Shown: positions 46,556-57,093 of the stretch, piece after piece | How positions within the stretch are numbered: the stretch's first letter is position 1 | Layout of the letters: each line of letters begins with the position of its first letter | NCBI RefSeq assembly: GCF_963678635.1 | Contig: NC_087064.1 | Span: 19,456,509-19,520,508 of the forward strand | Reading direction: 5' to 3' | Length of the DNA stretch: 64,000 bases | DNA from: Symsagittifera roscoffensis | Taxonomy: Eukaryota; Xenacoelomorpha; Acoela; Convolutidae | Translations under genes and position numbers: made by a program | Notes under the pieces: model-generated | What the model was told of the DNA's origin: nothing | Database searches by the model: none | The model's input: only the letters and a program-made list of their open reading frames with translations

Positions 46556-49500
46556 CTAGAATAGAATTGAGGTTACAGAGTGAACTTTGGTAGAAACTCT
46601 CATCTGATTCAATTTAGCGAGTGAACAACTAGTTAACAACTTTTTCCTCACTTTTATTCAAAATAATCCCATTGTCTTACAATTATCAATACCGGTGATT
46701 TCGTAAATCTCAGCTGCGGGTATGGAAATTTGTGAATTAGAAATGATAATACCTCAATCCAGTTTTGGATTAATCATAATTGAACTGAAATAAGTTTCTT
46801 GTCTCAAATGGTCACAAATTGTAAACATGGTGGAAAAATATGTTGTTTGAAGAAATTTCGAATCAACTTGAAAATAAACAGCTCACCTTTATACAAAAGA
46901 GGGCTTTGAGTTGACACCTGTCCGTTCGATTTGTTGCTGGGGCTAGAGAGAGGTTTCGAGGAATCTGAAAAAAAAGAAAAAGTGGCATTTGTGGTTACTT
47001 CTTTATAAATATACTTCGAAGTTATTTTTAAAATATTCTTCATTCTTAATATTTTTGGTTGTTAAATGATATCAGAATTCCTCGTTGTTAATATTTATTA
47101 GCTAGTTGCTTTTTTGATTCTTTCATTAATTCGTCCATCAAAGGAAATGATATCCTGAGACTCTGTTTCTGTTTGCTGCTAACTATTTCCGTTTCGAGGA
47201 ATATCACTGGAGTTATTTCTCTATTCACAAAGTAATTATGCCTGTATTGTGAAGTCCTTTTATTAACGAATTTCCGTTTTGTCAGCTCGACATTTATTAA
47301 CTCTAATCAAATTTCGGAGTCGAAATTTTTTGGAATTTAAATAGCCAAATTCACCTTGACATGGACCTAGAACTCCAGGCAGTGAAATAGGCATATATTA
47401 ATACAAGACTGCCCCAATATCAGAGCCAAGACCTGAAAGTTCCGACTGTTTTAAAACCAATTTAATTTTTTTCAATTATCCCCCATTTTTTCATTTATTA
47501 TCCCCACACGCGCTACTGTAGACTACAAAGGGATGTATTTAGCGTCTTGTATCCTTAAAATACGACCAAATGACTTGCCTCAATTCTAATTGGAATGCCT
47601 TAATCCGTCGCTTGCGCGTGTTATACGAACGCAATATATATATATTCAAAACCACTTAACTTTACGAAAAATGATCAGAACTAGAACTTAAAAATATTTT
47701 TAAATTTGAGCTGAAGAAACCTTTCAGATGGTATAAAACAATACCGTCAAAAATGCTTAGTTAAAAAGTCGAAAATTGACTGATAAAAAACTACCCCAAG
47801 CATAAATATTCCGCACTTTCTTGTCGAAATTAAAAATTAACGATATAAATTGAGTTTGGAAATATATTTACCATTTTTGTCGTCCAATTTTTGCGCCGAA
47901 TTTTCGAGGTCGCCATTTTTGGTCGCGCTTTGACTGTAGATGTTTGCTGAAACATTTTTTTGAACCTCGAAATCGAAGAAGCATCTTAGAACAAGGCGCA
48001 GCTGTTTTAACATATTTTAAACTTTTCTAATAATATTCAAAAAGCTTTTTCAGTCTTACTTAATCAAATATCAATCGCAATATTAACTTTTCTAAGCCAA
48101 TTTTTCTGCGGTTTTTTTGTCCAAATAAATGATCGAACATATCTTTTTTGGCTACTGCTCTCTAGAAAATGTATGTGCTCTGAATTAAAATGACTTTCGC
48201 CGTTTTTCTTCCTACGCCAGTTTTGCTAGCCGATAGATGGACATAAAATGATGAAGAACGAATATGCACCTTCTTTGATGAAGTTTAGGTGACACCAGAC
48301 TATCTCGCCGTAGCATGAGCCGAACATGTCGATGAAGTCGGCCTTGTTGAGTTGTGCGAGTTGTCTGCCGTCGGTGGAGGGCGACAGTTTCCCGCTGTCT
48401 AGACCACTTAGATGGTACTCTTTGCAGATCCACTCCAACCATTCCAACACCTGCACCCCACTCCACGACTCCAGATCTGAAGCAGAGATAGTCAGTTGTT
48501 TACAAACTAACTGAGATATTTAAGCAAACGTTGACATTTAAGATATAACTGATATTGTGTTGACATCGTAGCCCGAAGAGTTCTATCAAAATATGGCAGG
48601 GCTCTTTTGTAAAACAGAGTTTACCTAAAGCTCATCCCTTCTTAATATGATTTTTTATAAATATGTTCTATAGTTTTTAATATACTGTCCTATTGCCTGT
48701 AGTTCAATTAATTATAAGCTGGGATCCACTAGAGCGTTGTATTTGAAATTCGAATTTTGCTGCAATCTGATTGCCGAAAGTTCACTACTTTAACTAAACG
48801 GGGGGGGGGGGGGGGGGGAGGGGGAAGGGGAAGGAAGTAGAGGTGAGGGGGGAGTACGGGAGGGGAGGGGGGATTGTTAAGTAGATCCCAGAGCTGCAAG
48901 CGTTGCCGTTCAGTTTTTTTTTCAAGGAACGCTCAAAACAGCGTTTTCTCCAATTGCTGTCCGCGGCTCGGAAATATTTGCCTTATATAGATAAAATGAG
49001 TTTCGGCAAATTTTCAAAACGACTGACCCAAAACTGTTTTGGATGTTGTAAGCTTGTAGAGCATGAAATCAAAATTGGCAATCTCTTTTTACTAGCTTTC
49101 GAATTGCTTTATGAACCCAAGTTGTTAGGAACTACTGAGGAAATGGTGTGTGCTTTTCTTTGTACTTGGATTTTCTAAAACGATGGATATAGTTGAATCT
49201 TCATCTTCAAATCAGAACGGTATTCAGCGGGGAATTTTCTCCGATAGGAAGTGGGCTAATTTTGGGATCTAAAAGGCCGATAAGCGAAGGGATAGTAGAT
49301 TATTACGGAATTATTGAGTGTGAAAATACAACTGTTTTAAGATGTGATTGCGAATATCTCCTTGATTCATCTGACACCTTTTGCTCAACTGTGAAAGATT
49401 GATTGCTAGTGGGGCATTGAAATGAGACTATATTCATGTGCATCAATATATACATGTGTGCGGGGGGCAATTGAGTATGAAATGATGAAAGTGATCACAC

Positions 49501-52500
49501 TTCTCATGCCGAAACAGGTGCACTGGACCCTGTAATCACCTAACCCCATAAAATCTTCCCCCTCCCCTCCCTTTGGGGATCGCTTTTACATCTAAATGAC
49601 TGCATGCATCGGTGGTGTTCTCAAGAAATGCTATGTAAACAGTCTTGAAAAGAGTAAATAGGTTTTTTTGGGACATTTTGTAGTTCTCTGGAAAATAAAT
49701 CGACCTTGAAAATTCAATATGGCATTGATTATTCACTGATTTTTTAAAAAACTTATTTGCGTTAGTGTTTCTTAAAACTTTTTTTATAGTTGTTTTCTAA
49801 CCTTGAGGCAAAGACAAACTAGTTTCCTGTTCCCCATACGATGTTTTATCTTCTGAGCTGTCTTTGGATGTCTTGCTGTTGTATACACCCCCGATACCAG
49901 GTGACAAATTGTCCTCTTTTCTCCTCTGAAGAGAGGGGAAAGAATCGAGAGGATCTGAATTCGGATTGTTCAATCTGCTGCCACTGTAAGAGTGTGAATC
50001 TGAGCAATGGCTGGATGAGATATCTGCCAAAGTAGACCCACTCCCACTTCTATTATATGCGTGGGGGTTGCCGGTGGTGTCTGAGGTAGTCAGAGGCAAA
50101 ACCCCAATTGAGTTGTACCTGAAGTAAGATGGTTATACAACAGATGTGAGGTATATGTTAATACGATTAGTTATGCTTTCTAAAAGGGAGCTACGTGATC
50201 ATCGTCAGAATAAATTTTTTTTCGGCAGCAATACTAGCATGGGACTTCGTGTCACAGCTCAAAGCTTCTATCCGGATGCTCAGACTACTTTTTTTAAAGT
50301 CGATGAACTTAGTGAAGGCTCTCATATAGATCTTTGTTTTTTCAGGACGCTCTATTTTGTTCACGCTCATGTTCGACTTTGATTTTTTTTGTATATGTTT
50401 CGAGGGTCAAGGGGACTTAAAGTTTTACTTTTTTTAAAATTTTTTTTAGTTTCTTTTTTTTTCGGTTTAATAAATTTCGGCCTATACTATATCGATTTAG
50501 TCACCTCATATTGCGTCGCTCGATGAGCGGAGAGGTTTTTGATGTGCGTATGTGAGTGTTTTGAGGGCGAGGGGGACTTAATAAACTTTTATTAGTCAAA
50601 ATGTTTTTTTTTTGGCTTTTTTTAAAATTTTTTCGGCTTAATTGGTTTCGGCCTATTTTGTATCGATTTAATGGCCTCATGTTGTTTATCTGGCGAGCGA
50701 ATAAAATTTTTGTGTGTGTGTGTGTGTGTTTTGAGCGTGAGAGGGACTAATAAATTTTGTTAAGTTTTTTTTTAAATTTTTTTATTCGGCGTAAAGGATT
50801 TATGCTAAGGTTTTTTTTTGGTTTTGTTACTGCTTGATAAGTATGTTTTCGATGCTAATTTTGCATTTTCTGTCTTGAAACGTTTTTGTTTCAAAACTAG
50901 TCTTTTTCATTTTGATTGATTTAGTTTTTTCGACGTTTTCAGTTTTTTTCGACTTAGCGGCTTTCTTGTTTTGTATCACTAGTGATGCGAAGCTCAGCTT
51001 CGCCTCTATGTCTCAAATTGGGTTGTTTTTTGTCGAAAAAGTGTCAATCATATATATATTTTTTTGTAATTCAAAGAGCCGTAAGGCCATATATCTGCTG
51101 AGGAGGTTGATGTTCAAAAAACAAGTCAGTAGTTTTTTTCTGTTTCCTTGCGTTGATTGATTTTTTTCCATGTCGGTTGGATACGATTTATTTGGAGCTC
51201 AAAAAATATGTCTAACTCCTGCGGATACACAACTCAGTATTTGAATTAAGTGTATCATTAAGAAATTTTCACCTCAGTTAGAATGAATGAAGAATCTTGA
51301 CGATGGTGACTTGTAGTTAAAATGGGGATACCCTAGTCAGTTAGTGAGATGATTATCAGCGTATCAGGCCTAGTGGTTATCAGGCTTATCCGTTATTGTG
51401 TGGGAAAACTGCAGAACCCGCTGATAAGGGGAGTCCACTGGAAAAAAAGCGATTCCGTCGATTCGACTAAAAGACTGTTTTTTTTCTGTGCTGGGCAATC
51501 GAGACATAATGATGTATATTGTAAATGTATCTTACTTGATAGCAGCATTGTCCTCTCCGAATGTCTTGACGAAGTTGGCGAATGAGTTCGCGATATACTT
51601 GTTGTGCTGTTGCTGCACTGAAGAAGGAACAGCAGAGGAGCCAATCGCACTGCCAACTGATCTTCCTCCAGTCGTCCCAGGGCCGGATTCGTTCACCTAT
51701 AACAATTGTGAATAATTTGTAAATTGAGCACTCTGATGAATAAAATTTAAAATTTTAACTCAATTCTCTTGCAATTGTCCGAAAATTCCAAATACTGTTA
51801 TAAATTGCTAAACGAAGATTCAAGCAAGTATTTCTACCGAAAATTTTGAGAATGTCATTTAAAAAAAAAATGGAATCAGTTTTGAGAAAATGGAAAGGAA
51901 CGAACTCTGTGCAAAACTGTTGTTTAATTCGTCTAACCTGTAATAGTGAAGTGTGCGGTGGGTTGAATGAGTGAACCGAAGAAGTGACAGCTGCCGCCAG
52001 TCCCAAAGAGGAGGAATCGGAGGAGTGGGAAGAGCAGGGGAACGAGGACGAAGTGGAGGGAACAGTCAGACTTGGGAGAGGCAGAGACCCCATCACAGAT
52101 GCCGAAGAAGGAGTGCTTCTCTATAAATAAACAAACAAAATAATTCCAATGCACTTTCTTTCATTTTGGGAGAAACTAATTTGTTCCTCCCAGAAAATTT
52201 TCTGAAGGTGTCAAATTAATTAGTGGACTATTTCACAGATGGCGGGATCAACCGTCTTTCCATTTTGTTTGTATGAAGATGTGTATCTACAATCATCCAG
52301 CTAATGAATTTTGATTCAAAACTGATTACGTTTTTTTGCCAGAGCTTCTAATATACGCTCACCTCCGCACTGAGAATATTGGCCAAAAGCGAAGAAGTCC
52401 TCGGATAGTACTGCGGCATCGACGTCATTGGAACCATTCCACAATCACCACTGCGGGTAATGGCGACGTCATCCGCTGCAGATGCGCCACTGACGCTGAA

Positions 52501-53275
52501 CAAGTTCTTGGCCCCGAACGCGCTCTCGTGATTCGACGACAACGAATGAAGCGGGAACCCAGTTGGCACTGGATCATGACCGGAGGGTCTGCTGAAGTCA
52601 TAGCCCGACATTGACTCATGAGGTGGTGAGACGTTCGAGTTCCCGGTGTATGTCGAGAGTCCTTGACTGTCGACATGAGAGTAGTTGTCCAAGTTTAAGC
52701 CTTTGAAGCTCTGAAGTCGTAAACAAAATTAGAAAGTTAGCAATTTACACTTAGAAAATCCAAATGCAATTTTGAACTAACTGGAAAAAAATTCACTACT
52801 GATTTAGATGAAGTGTTTTTTCCGGGCAGTTGAAATATGTAAAGAGTATTGAACCTCTTTAGTTTGAATATTAATCTGTCAAAATTGGTACTCATTACTG
52901 TGCTTTTTATTAGTACAGCATAGTTGTGATTTATTTAGAAAAGTGGCGGTGGTGTGAACAGCGAGGAAGTTCTTGAAAGATATGTGAAGATGTTTTTACG
53001 TCTGTGAAGACAAGAACAACAATTTCCCCGCCGGATTTTTCAGAAGAAATCCGAACATGTGTGTTAGGGGAAACTCAACTTCCGAGCAGAGGAAGTTACT
53101 CTCTAGTCGAGTCTTTATTTTGTCTCCCTCTGACCTTATTATTACCTGTTCACAATCTAATCACACCAAACAACATGTCTCTGAAAGCGTCCAAAAGTGT
53201 CAAACAGAATTGAAAGTATTTCCTCAACGATGTTGTGTATAAGTTAATTTAGTAACTACTTACCATTTGAAACAT
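45795..53275 (-). CDS. ERG/FLI-type ETS transcription factor, nine coding exons, 713 aa
   Basis: I assembled nine exons by GT-AG sites and phase: 53264-53275, 52363-52710, 51938-52120, 51536-51696, 49802-50118, 48270-48476, 47872-47946, 46887-46964 and 45795-46555. All junction phases agree and the total is 714 codons including the stop. The N-terminal ~340 residues are Ser/Thr/Pro-rich and disordered. Residues ~341-409 are a PNT (pointed/SAM) domain; ~461-550 are the ETS DNA-binding domain, with [12 protein letters not shown] and the recognition helix [12 protein letters not shown] followed by [18 protein letters not shown], diagnostic of the ERG/FLI subfamily. The C-terminal ~160 residues are Ala/Tyr/Asn-rich. 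The product binds GGAA sites in the nucleus and regulates transcription. The tiny first exon (MFQM) is the least certain part. A minus-strand AATAAA lies at 45474-45469. Introns (for example 48477-49801 and 50119-51535) contain no other gene. Confidence 0.9.
48270..48476 (-). CDS. PNT/pointed-domain exon of the ETS gene
   Basis: Encodes [16 protein letters not shown], then [21 protein letters not shown], the helical core of a PNT (SAM-like) domain, a protein-interaction module in ETS factors. Splice sites are AG/ATCTGG on the 5' side and GAAG/GTGCAT on the 3' side. Confidence 0.88.
48800..48873 (+). repeat. Poly-G tract with G-rich extension
   Basis: A run of 19 G followed by GGGG/GGGGA clusters within an ETS-gene intron. 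It is a likely G-quadruplex and polymorphic microsatellite, and sequencing length errors are to be expected here. Confidence 0.85.
50390..50900 (+). repeat. Diverged T-rich repeat block with a (TG)n microsatellite
   Basis: TTCGGCCTAT and TATCGATTTA with CCTCAT recur at about 50480 and 50660 with roughly 175-bp spacing. A (TG)n run lies near 50711-50730. The block is intronic and no gene is seen. Confidence 0.5.
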
Positions 53276-54677
53276 AAATAATTAGCCGTTTAGTTTTCCG
53301 CAGATAAATGATTTCAACTGAAGATTTGAGGGATGTTTAGGGAATTGTTTGCTTGCTCTTCAGTAATTCCTACCTGAGGAAAGGAGAGGGGAAATCCTAT
53401 TGGCTCTTTGTCTCATCCAATCACGGTCTAATCTTTCCTCTTTTCGCCTCCGTTGCTTTCCCCTGCAGGTGATTGTTTTCCTGCATGTAAGTGCAGTTAT
53501 GCTTAGTTGTCTTTAGTTCGAGAGGAATGGAATGGTTGCTCTTTTTACTGCAGAGTGGAATATAAGCGTAGACTATCTGCTATGAGAGGTGCATTTAGTA
53601 TAGATGAGTATATATGGATGTTATGGCTTTGAATAGCTCGGAGTGTTGATAAAAAATAGATGAGGGCTGAAGTCATAAACAGAGAACAAAAGCCAATTTA
53701 GATCCAATGTCAGCTGCTTTGTTCAAGCAGCCTCGTGTTTCGCTCGTTTTCTGCGCCACAAAACCCCATCAATTATTTCTACGGCAGCCGGCAACAAATA
53801 TTTCTTTGAGCAGTGAACTTTTTCACCACTGATCATTTTGCAATTGTTTTCCTTCTAATCTAAACAATCATTTTGAAATTTCTCTCTGCCCAAATCCGGA
53901 ATATACAGGGAAAAATTGCCCCATTCCTGAGAACAGTCAATTGTATTGGTCTCAATTGGGATCCTTGGACAATGTCCGGTCAACTGTTTTAAGGATTGAT
54001 GTTTTTGAATGATGAATAGCTATGTTGTGACAATGTGAGAATGGCGTGGTAAAGCAAAACAATACCTAGTCAAAACTTAACGAACAAGCCTTTAGATGCA
54101 GATCTGGAGTTTTTTTTTCAGTAACATGCCTTTGGGTTATTTTGGGCGTGTAAATAGCCTTATAATTAATTTACCGCCATTGCTGAAAGTTTAAAAGACC
54201 CAACTGAAACATCTATTTTTTAAAATCGTTTTGGCTAAAACCATGCTTAGGAGCCAACATCATTTTAACCCTGCAGCGAGAAACACTTTGACTTGCTTTC
54301 GAATTGAAATGTATGTGAAAATGTACTTTCGACGATTGATGTCCAGTAAAACAGGTCAAAACACTTTTTTTACCAAAAAGCCCCCCTTCTAGACTATAAC
54401 CTCTTAAGGCGACCCTGTTGACTTTGCCGGGAAGGGGGTCTGGGTTTAAAAGGAACCCACCTGAAGTTTTGTACCATCAAATTTATTCTTAAAGTTTTAC
54501 AAAAGCTCTTTTTAAGAGAAAAACCTAACGGAAAAGAATTTCACGCCTATTATAATGTTCAGAAATTTTTATGGCTCAATTTTGGAATGATTTTAATCAT
54601 AATTGATCTGAAGTTGCGGTAGCCTGATAACTTCAAACGCCGCAATTCAAAACATCTTTTTTTTGGCTAAAATATGT
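53276..54677. promoter_or_regulatory. Upstream region of the ETS gene, possible promoter near 53370-53480
   Basis: This 1.4 kb between the first ETS exon and the hAT element has no gene. Around 53395-53425 it contains ATTGG and CCAAT boxes ~20 bp apart and purine-rich GAGGAAAGGAGAGG next to them, which fits a CCAAT-type promoter for the minus-strand gene. The TATA box, initiator and 5' untranslated exon cannot be fixed from the sequence. Confidence 0.35.
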
Positions 54678-54685
54678 CCAACCCC

Positions 54686-55972
54686 CAGGGTTGGCTTGTT
54701 AATTAACACCATGTTAATTAACACTGTTTTTCTAACGTTAAAAAACATCGAGATTTTAACTTTTTTAACATTTTATATTTAAACGAAGTAGTTTTTGCAA
54801 TACAGCTCCAAAACATGGCTTTTACAATTGGCTTTTGTTTGTTTTCTCAGAAACGCCGAATTGATCACATGCACATCCAATCAAATAGTTGTTCGTTGCA
54901 AGCTGAGAATTATACTGCAACCAACTGAGAATTAAATGGCGGCTGAACAGATCAACTAAATTTGGTTGCGAAAGATTTGGTTCCTAATTCGGTTGTTTCA
55001 AAAGTGACGGAAGTTGCGAAGTTTTTCCGCAATTGTCATCTGCCACAGTCTTGGCTCCAAGAACTTGGAGCAAATCGAGCTCCAATGCCTTCACTGGTGA
55101 GATGGAACAGTGTTGAAAAATTGTTGTCGTGGTACATTGAAGAATGGCAGAAACTCAGGCGGGTTGTTGAAAACAACGTCCAATATTTTTCAAGAGGAGC
55201 GGCAAAAAACATCAGCGACCTCCTGAAAAACATGACTCTGTACAAAAACATCGAAGATGCTTTGAAATGTTTGAAAACAGTTTCTGTGGCTTTGAACAAG
55301 ATGCAGTCTGACAGTATTGAGATAGCGACAGGGTTCGAAGTCTGGAAGGACCTTCTTTCTACTTTTCGTGAAATGGGCTCCGAAGGACGAGAATGGTTAG
55401 AAGTAGTAGAAAGACGGTACGAAAATTCTGTCCCGCCGCTATGGTGTCTTGCTAACGTGCTGCACCCAAATTTCGTTGGGAAAAAGTTGACAACAAAAGA
55501 GTGGAAATCCGCGAAAGACTGTTTTGTCAAAATGTATCCTGACGACGTCCCGGAGTTCATCCATTTTATTGGATCTTTCAAAGACCAATATAACAATGAA
55601 TACGAACAATCAGGTTGTCCGGTAGTGGCCGATTTCATCAAGTCCCAAGTGTTGACAGGAGAATTGAGTGTGAAGCTTGGAAATGTCTCTGAAAAAATTC
55701 TAAACCTCCCACCATCTTCTGCTGGGATTGAGCGCGTATTTTCGTCTCTAGGCTATGTACACAGCGACGTTAGAAATCGACTTGGTCAAGAGAAGGCTGC
55801 GAAACTCGCTTTCGTGCTACGCGCTCTCAAAAAAGAGCACTATTTTTGATAAATCATTGAATGATTTGTTTGAACTGAATTCAATTTTTAACCCTGTTTT
55901 TTAACGTTTTTTAACATTTTTAACGTTAAAAACTGTTAAAAATCTTGTGAGGGTGTTAAAAAGCCAACCCTG
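54686..55972 (+). mobile_element. Truncated hAT transposon with 8-bp target duplication
   Basis: The ends CAGGGTTGGCTT and AAGCCAACCCTG form a 12-bp terminal inverted repeat that extends imperfectly (TTAA, ACACC). The 8-bp CCAACCCC flanks it exactly at 54678-54685 and 55973-55980. An 8-bp duplication plus CAGGG ends is the hAT signature. At 1.29 kb it is too short for a full transposase gene. Confidence 0.92.
54962..55849 (+). pseudogene. hAT transposase, C-terminal half (295 codons)
   Basis: An open frame with the RWNS motif (residues 47-50) of the hAT core and the C-terminal dimerisation block ILNLPPSSAGIERVFSSLGY with SDVRNRL (about 246-275). The BED zinc finger and the first catalytic acidic residues are missing, so it cannot transpose by itself. 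The frame has no stop or shift over 888 bp, which suggests a recent deletion derivative or, less likely, retention for another role. The start at 54962 is only the first in-frame ATG; the sequence upstream inside the element is non-coding. Confidence 0.85.
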
Positions 55973-55999
55973 CCAACCCCGTTAATTTTCGAATTAAGA

Positions 56000-56200
56000 G
56001 GCTCTTAGCATAATGGTAAGGCGTTCACTTTGAAATCGTCAGATCGTGTTTTCGATCCCATGCCATGGCAATGATACTGTGTTAGGACGAGCTCTCAGTT
56101 AACCTCTAGCTTCAGGTCTACCACAGGCTGACCAAATTTGGCTGCAATAGTGGTAGCAAGTGAAAGTTCTAGAGGCAAAAAAAATTGCCTTGAGGTTCAA
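56000..56200 (+). repeat. tRNA-derived SINE
   Basis: TAGCATAATGGTAAGG (A box) and GTTTTCGATCCC (B box) lie ~35 bp apart in a tRNA-like head at 56000-56068. A non-tRNA body and a weak A-rich tail near 56200 follow. It starts 20 bp right of the hAT target duplication. Confidence 0.6.
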
Positions 56201-56324
56201 AAAAAAGAGCTCAACACAATAACACAGTATGGAATGTGGGAGATAATACAAATGAACTATCCTCGACAGGACTGTTAAGGCCTACTGATAGCTCCTCTGG
56301 GATTCTCAGGAACCACGTTTTTTG

Positions 56325-56480
56325 GGCAGTGGTGGTGAAGTGGTTACGTCTCCGCCTCTCAATCAAAAGATCGGATGTTCGAGGCCCACCATGATCCGTG
56401 CTCGTTGCGGAGGGTGATGCAGCATTGCCCAGTCCAGAAAAATAACCAAACAAATGCATGTAATTCTTAAGCAGGGGCAC
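56325..56480 (+). repeat. Second tRNA-derived SINE
   Basis: Head at 56325-56395 with A box TGGTGAAGTGG and B box GATGTTCGAGGCCC, followed by an unrelated body. The cloverleaf is not intact. Confidence 0.55.
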
Positions 56481-57093
56481 AACAGCGGTTCGACGTGATG
56501 AGCTGTACAGCTCGTGTGTTGGTCCTTTCCCTTCCGGATAAAGTTCTGCCGAGTATAAGACACGCAAAGTTTTTCAGACGTTTGTAAAGTGTTTTAGGGT
56601 GCCACATATTGATGAGTGAGAACTTTCCGACCAAATGGGTTAGTTCGGGTCGGGTTCCGGATATTTTTTGGTGCTGGTGAATCGTTTCAAATTCGGGCGA
56701 TAAATTTGGGCATTATTACCCCCCTGATTGAGAGGAAAACGTCAAATTACGAAGTTATTTGTAACAACAATGGCAGTGTCGATGTGAAGGTCTATAAAGC
56801 TACCCTCGTTGAAGCAAGGTGAATAATATAGGCCTCCCACCTATCATTACCAAATGAAGAAAACTCTGGTTATCCTGAGCCTAATATGCTGCCTGTAATA
56901 GATGCTCTGCGAGTTTGCAAATAAGATGGGAGTACACTCGATGTGGTTGAGGGCACGCCAAATGAAGAAAAATCACGTTGTGTTTTGTTTTTCAGATCTC
57001 AGCAATGAAACTGCTTTAAACGATAAGTTGATAATAACAAACGTCACAGAACAGCAGGGGTTAAAATTACCAACAGAAGTGAACTGACTTAAG

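Noticed and set aside
52336-52614. Plus-strand 92-codon frame
   Set aside because: Opposite strand of ETS-gene exon 2; no independent support.
55036-55641. Minus-strand 201-codon frame
   Set aside because: Lies wholly opposite the hAT transposase frame and has no motif of its own.
56000-56395. Functional tRNA genes
   Set aside because: A and B boxes are present but the acceptor and anticodon stems do not pair properly and unrelated bodies follow; called SINE heads instead.
56616-57087. Short plus-strand frames upstream of the golgin start as extra coding exons
   Set aside because: No similarity to golgins and an in-frame stop lies just before the chosen ATG; at most 5' untranslated sequence.
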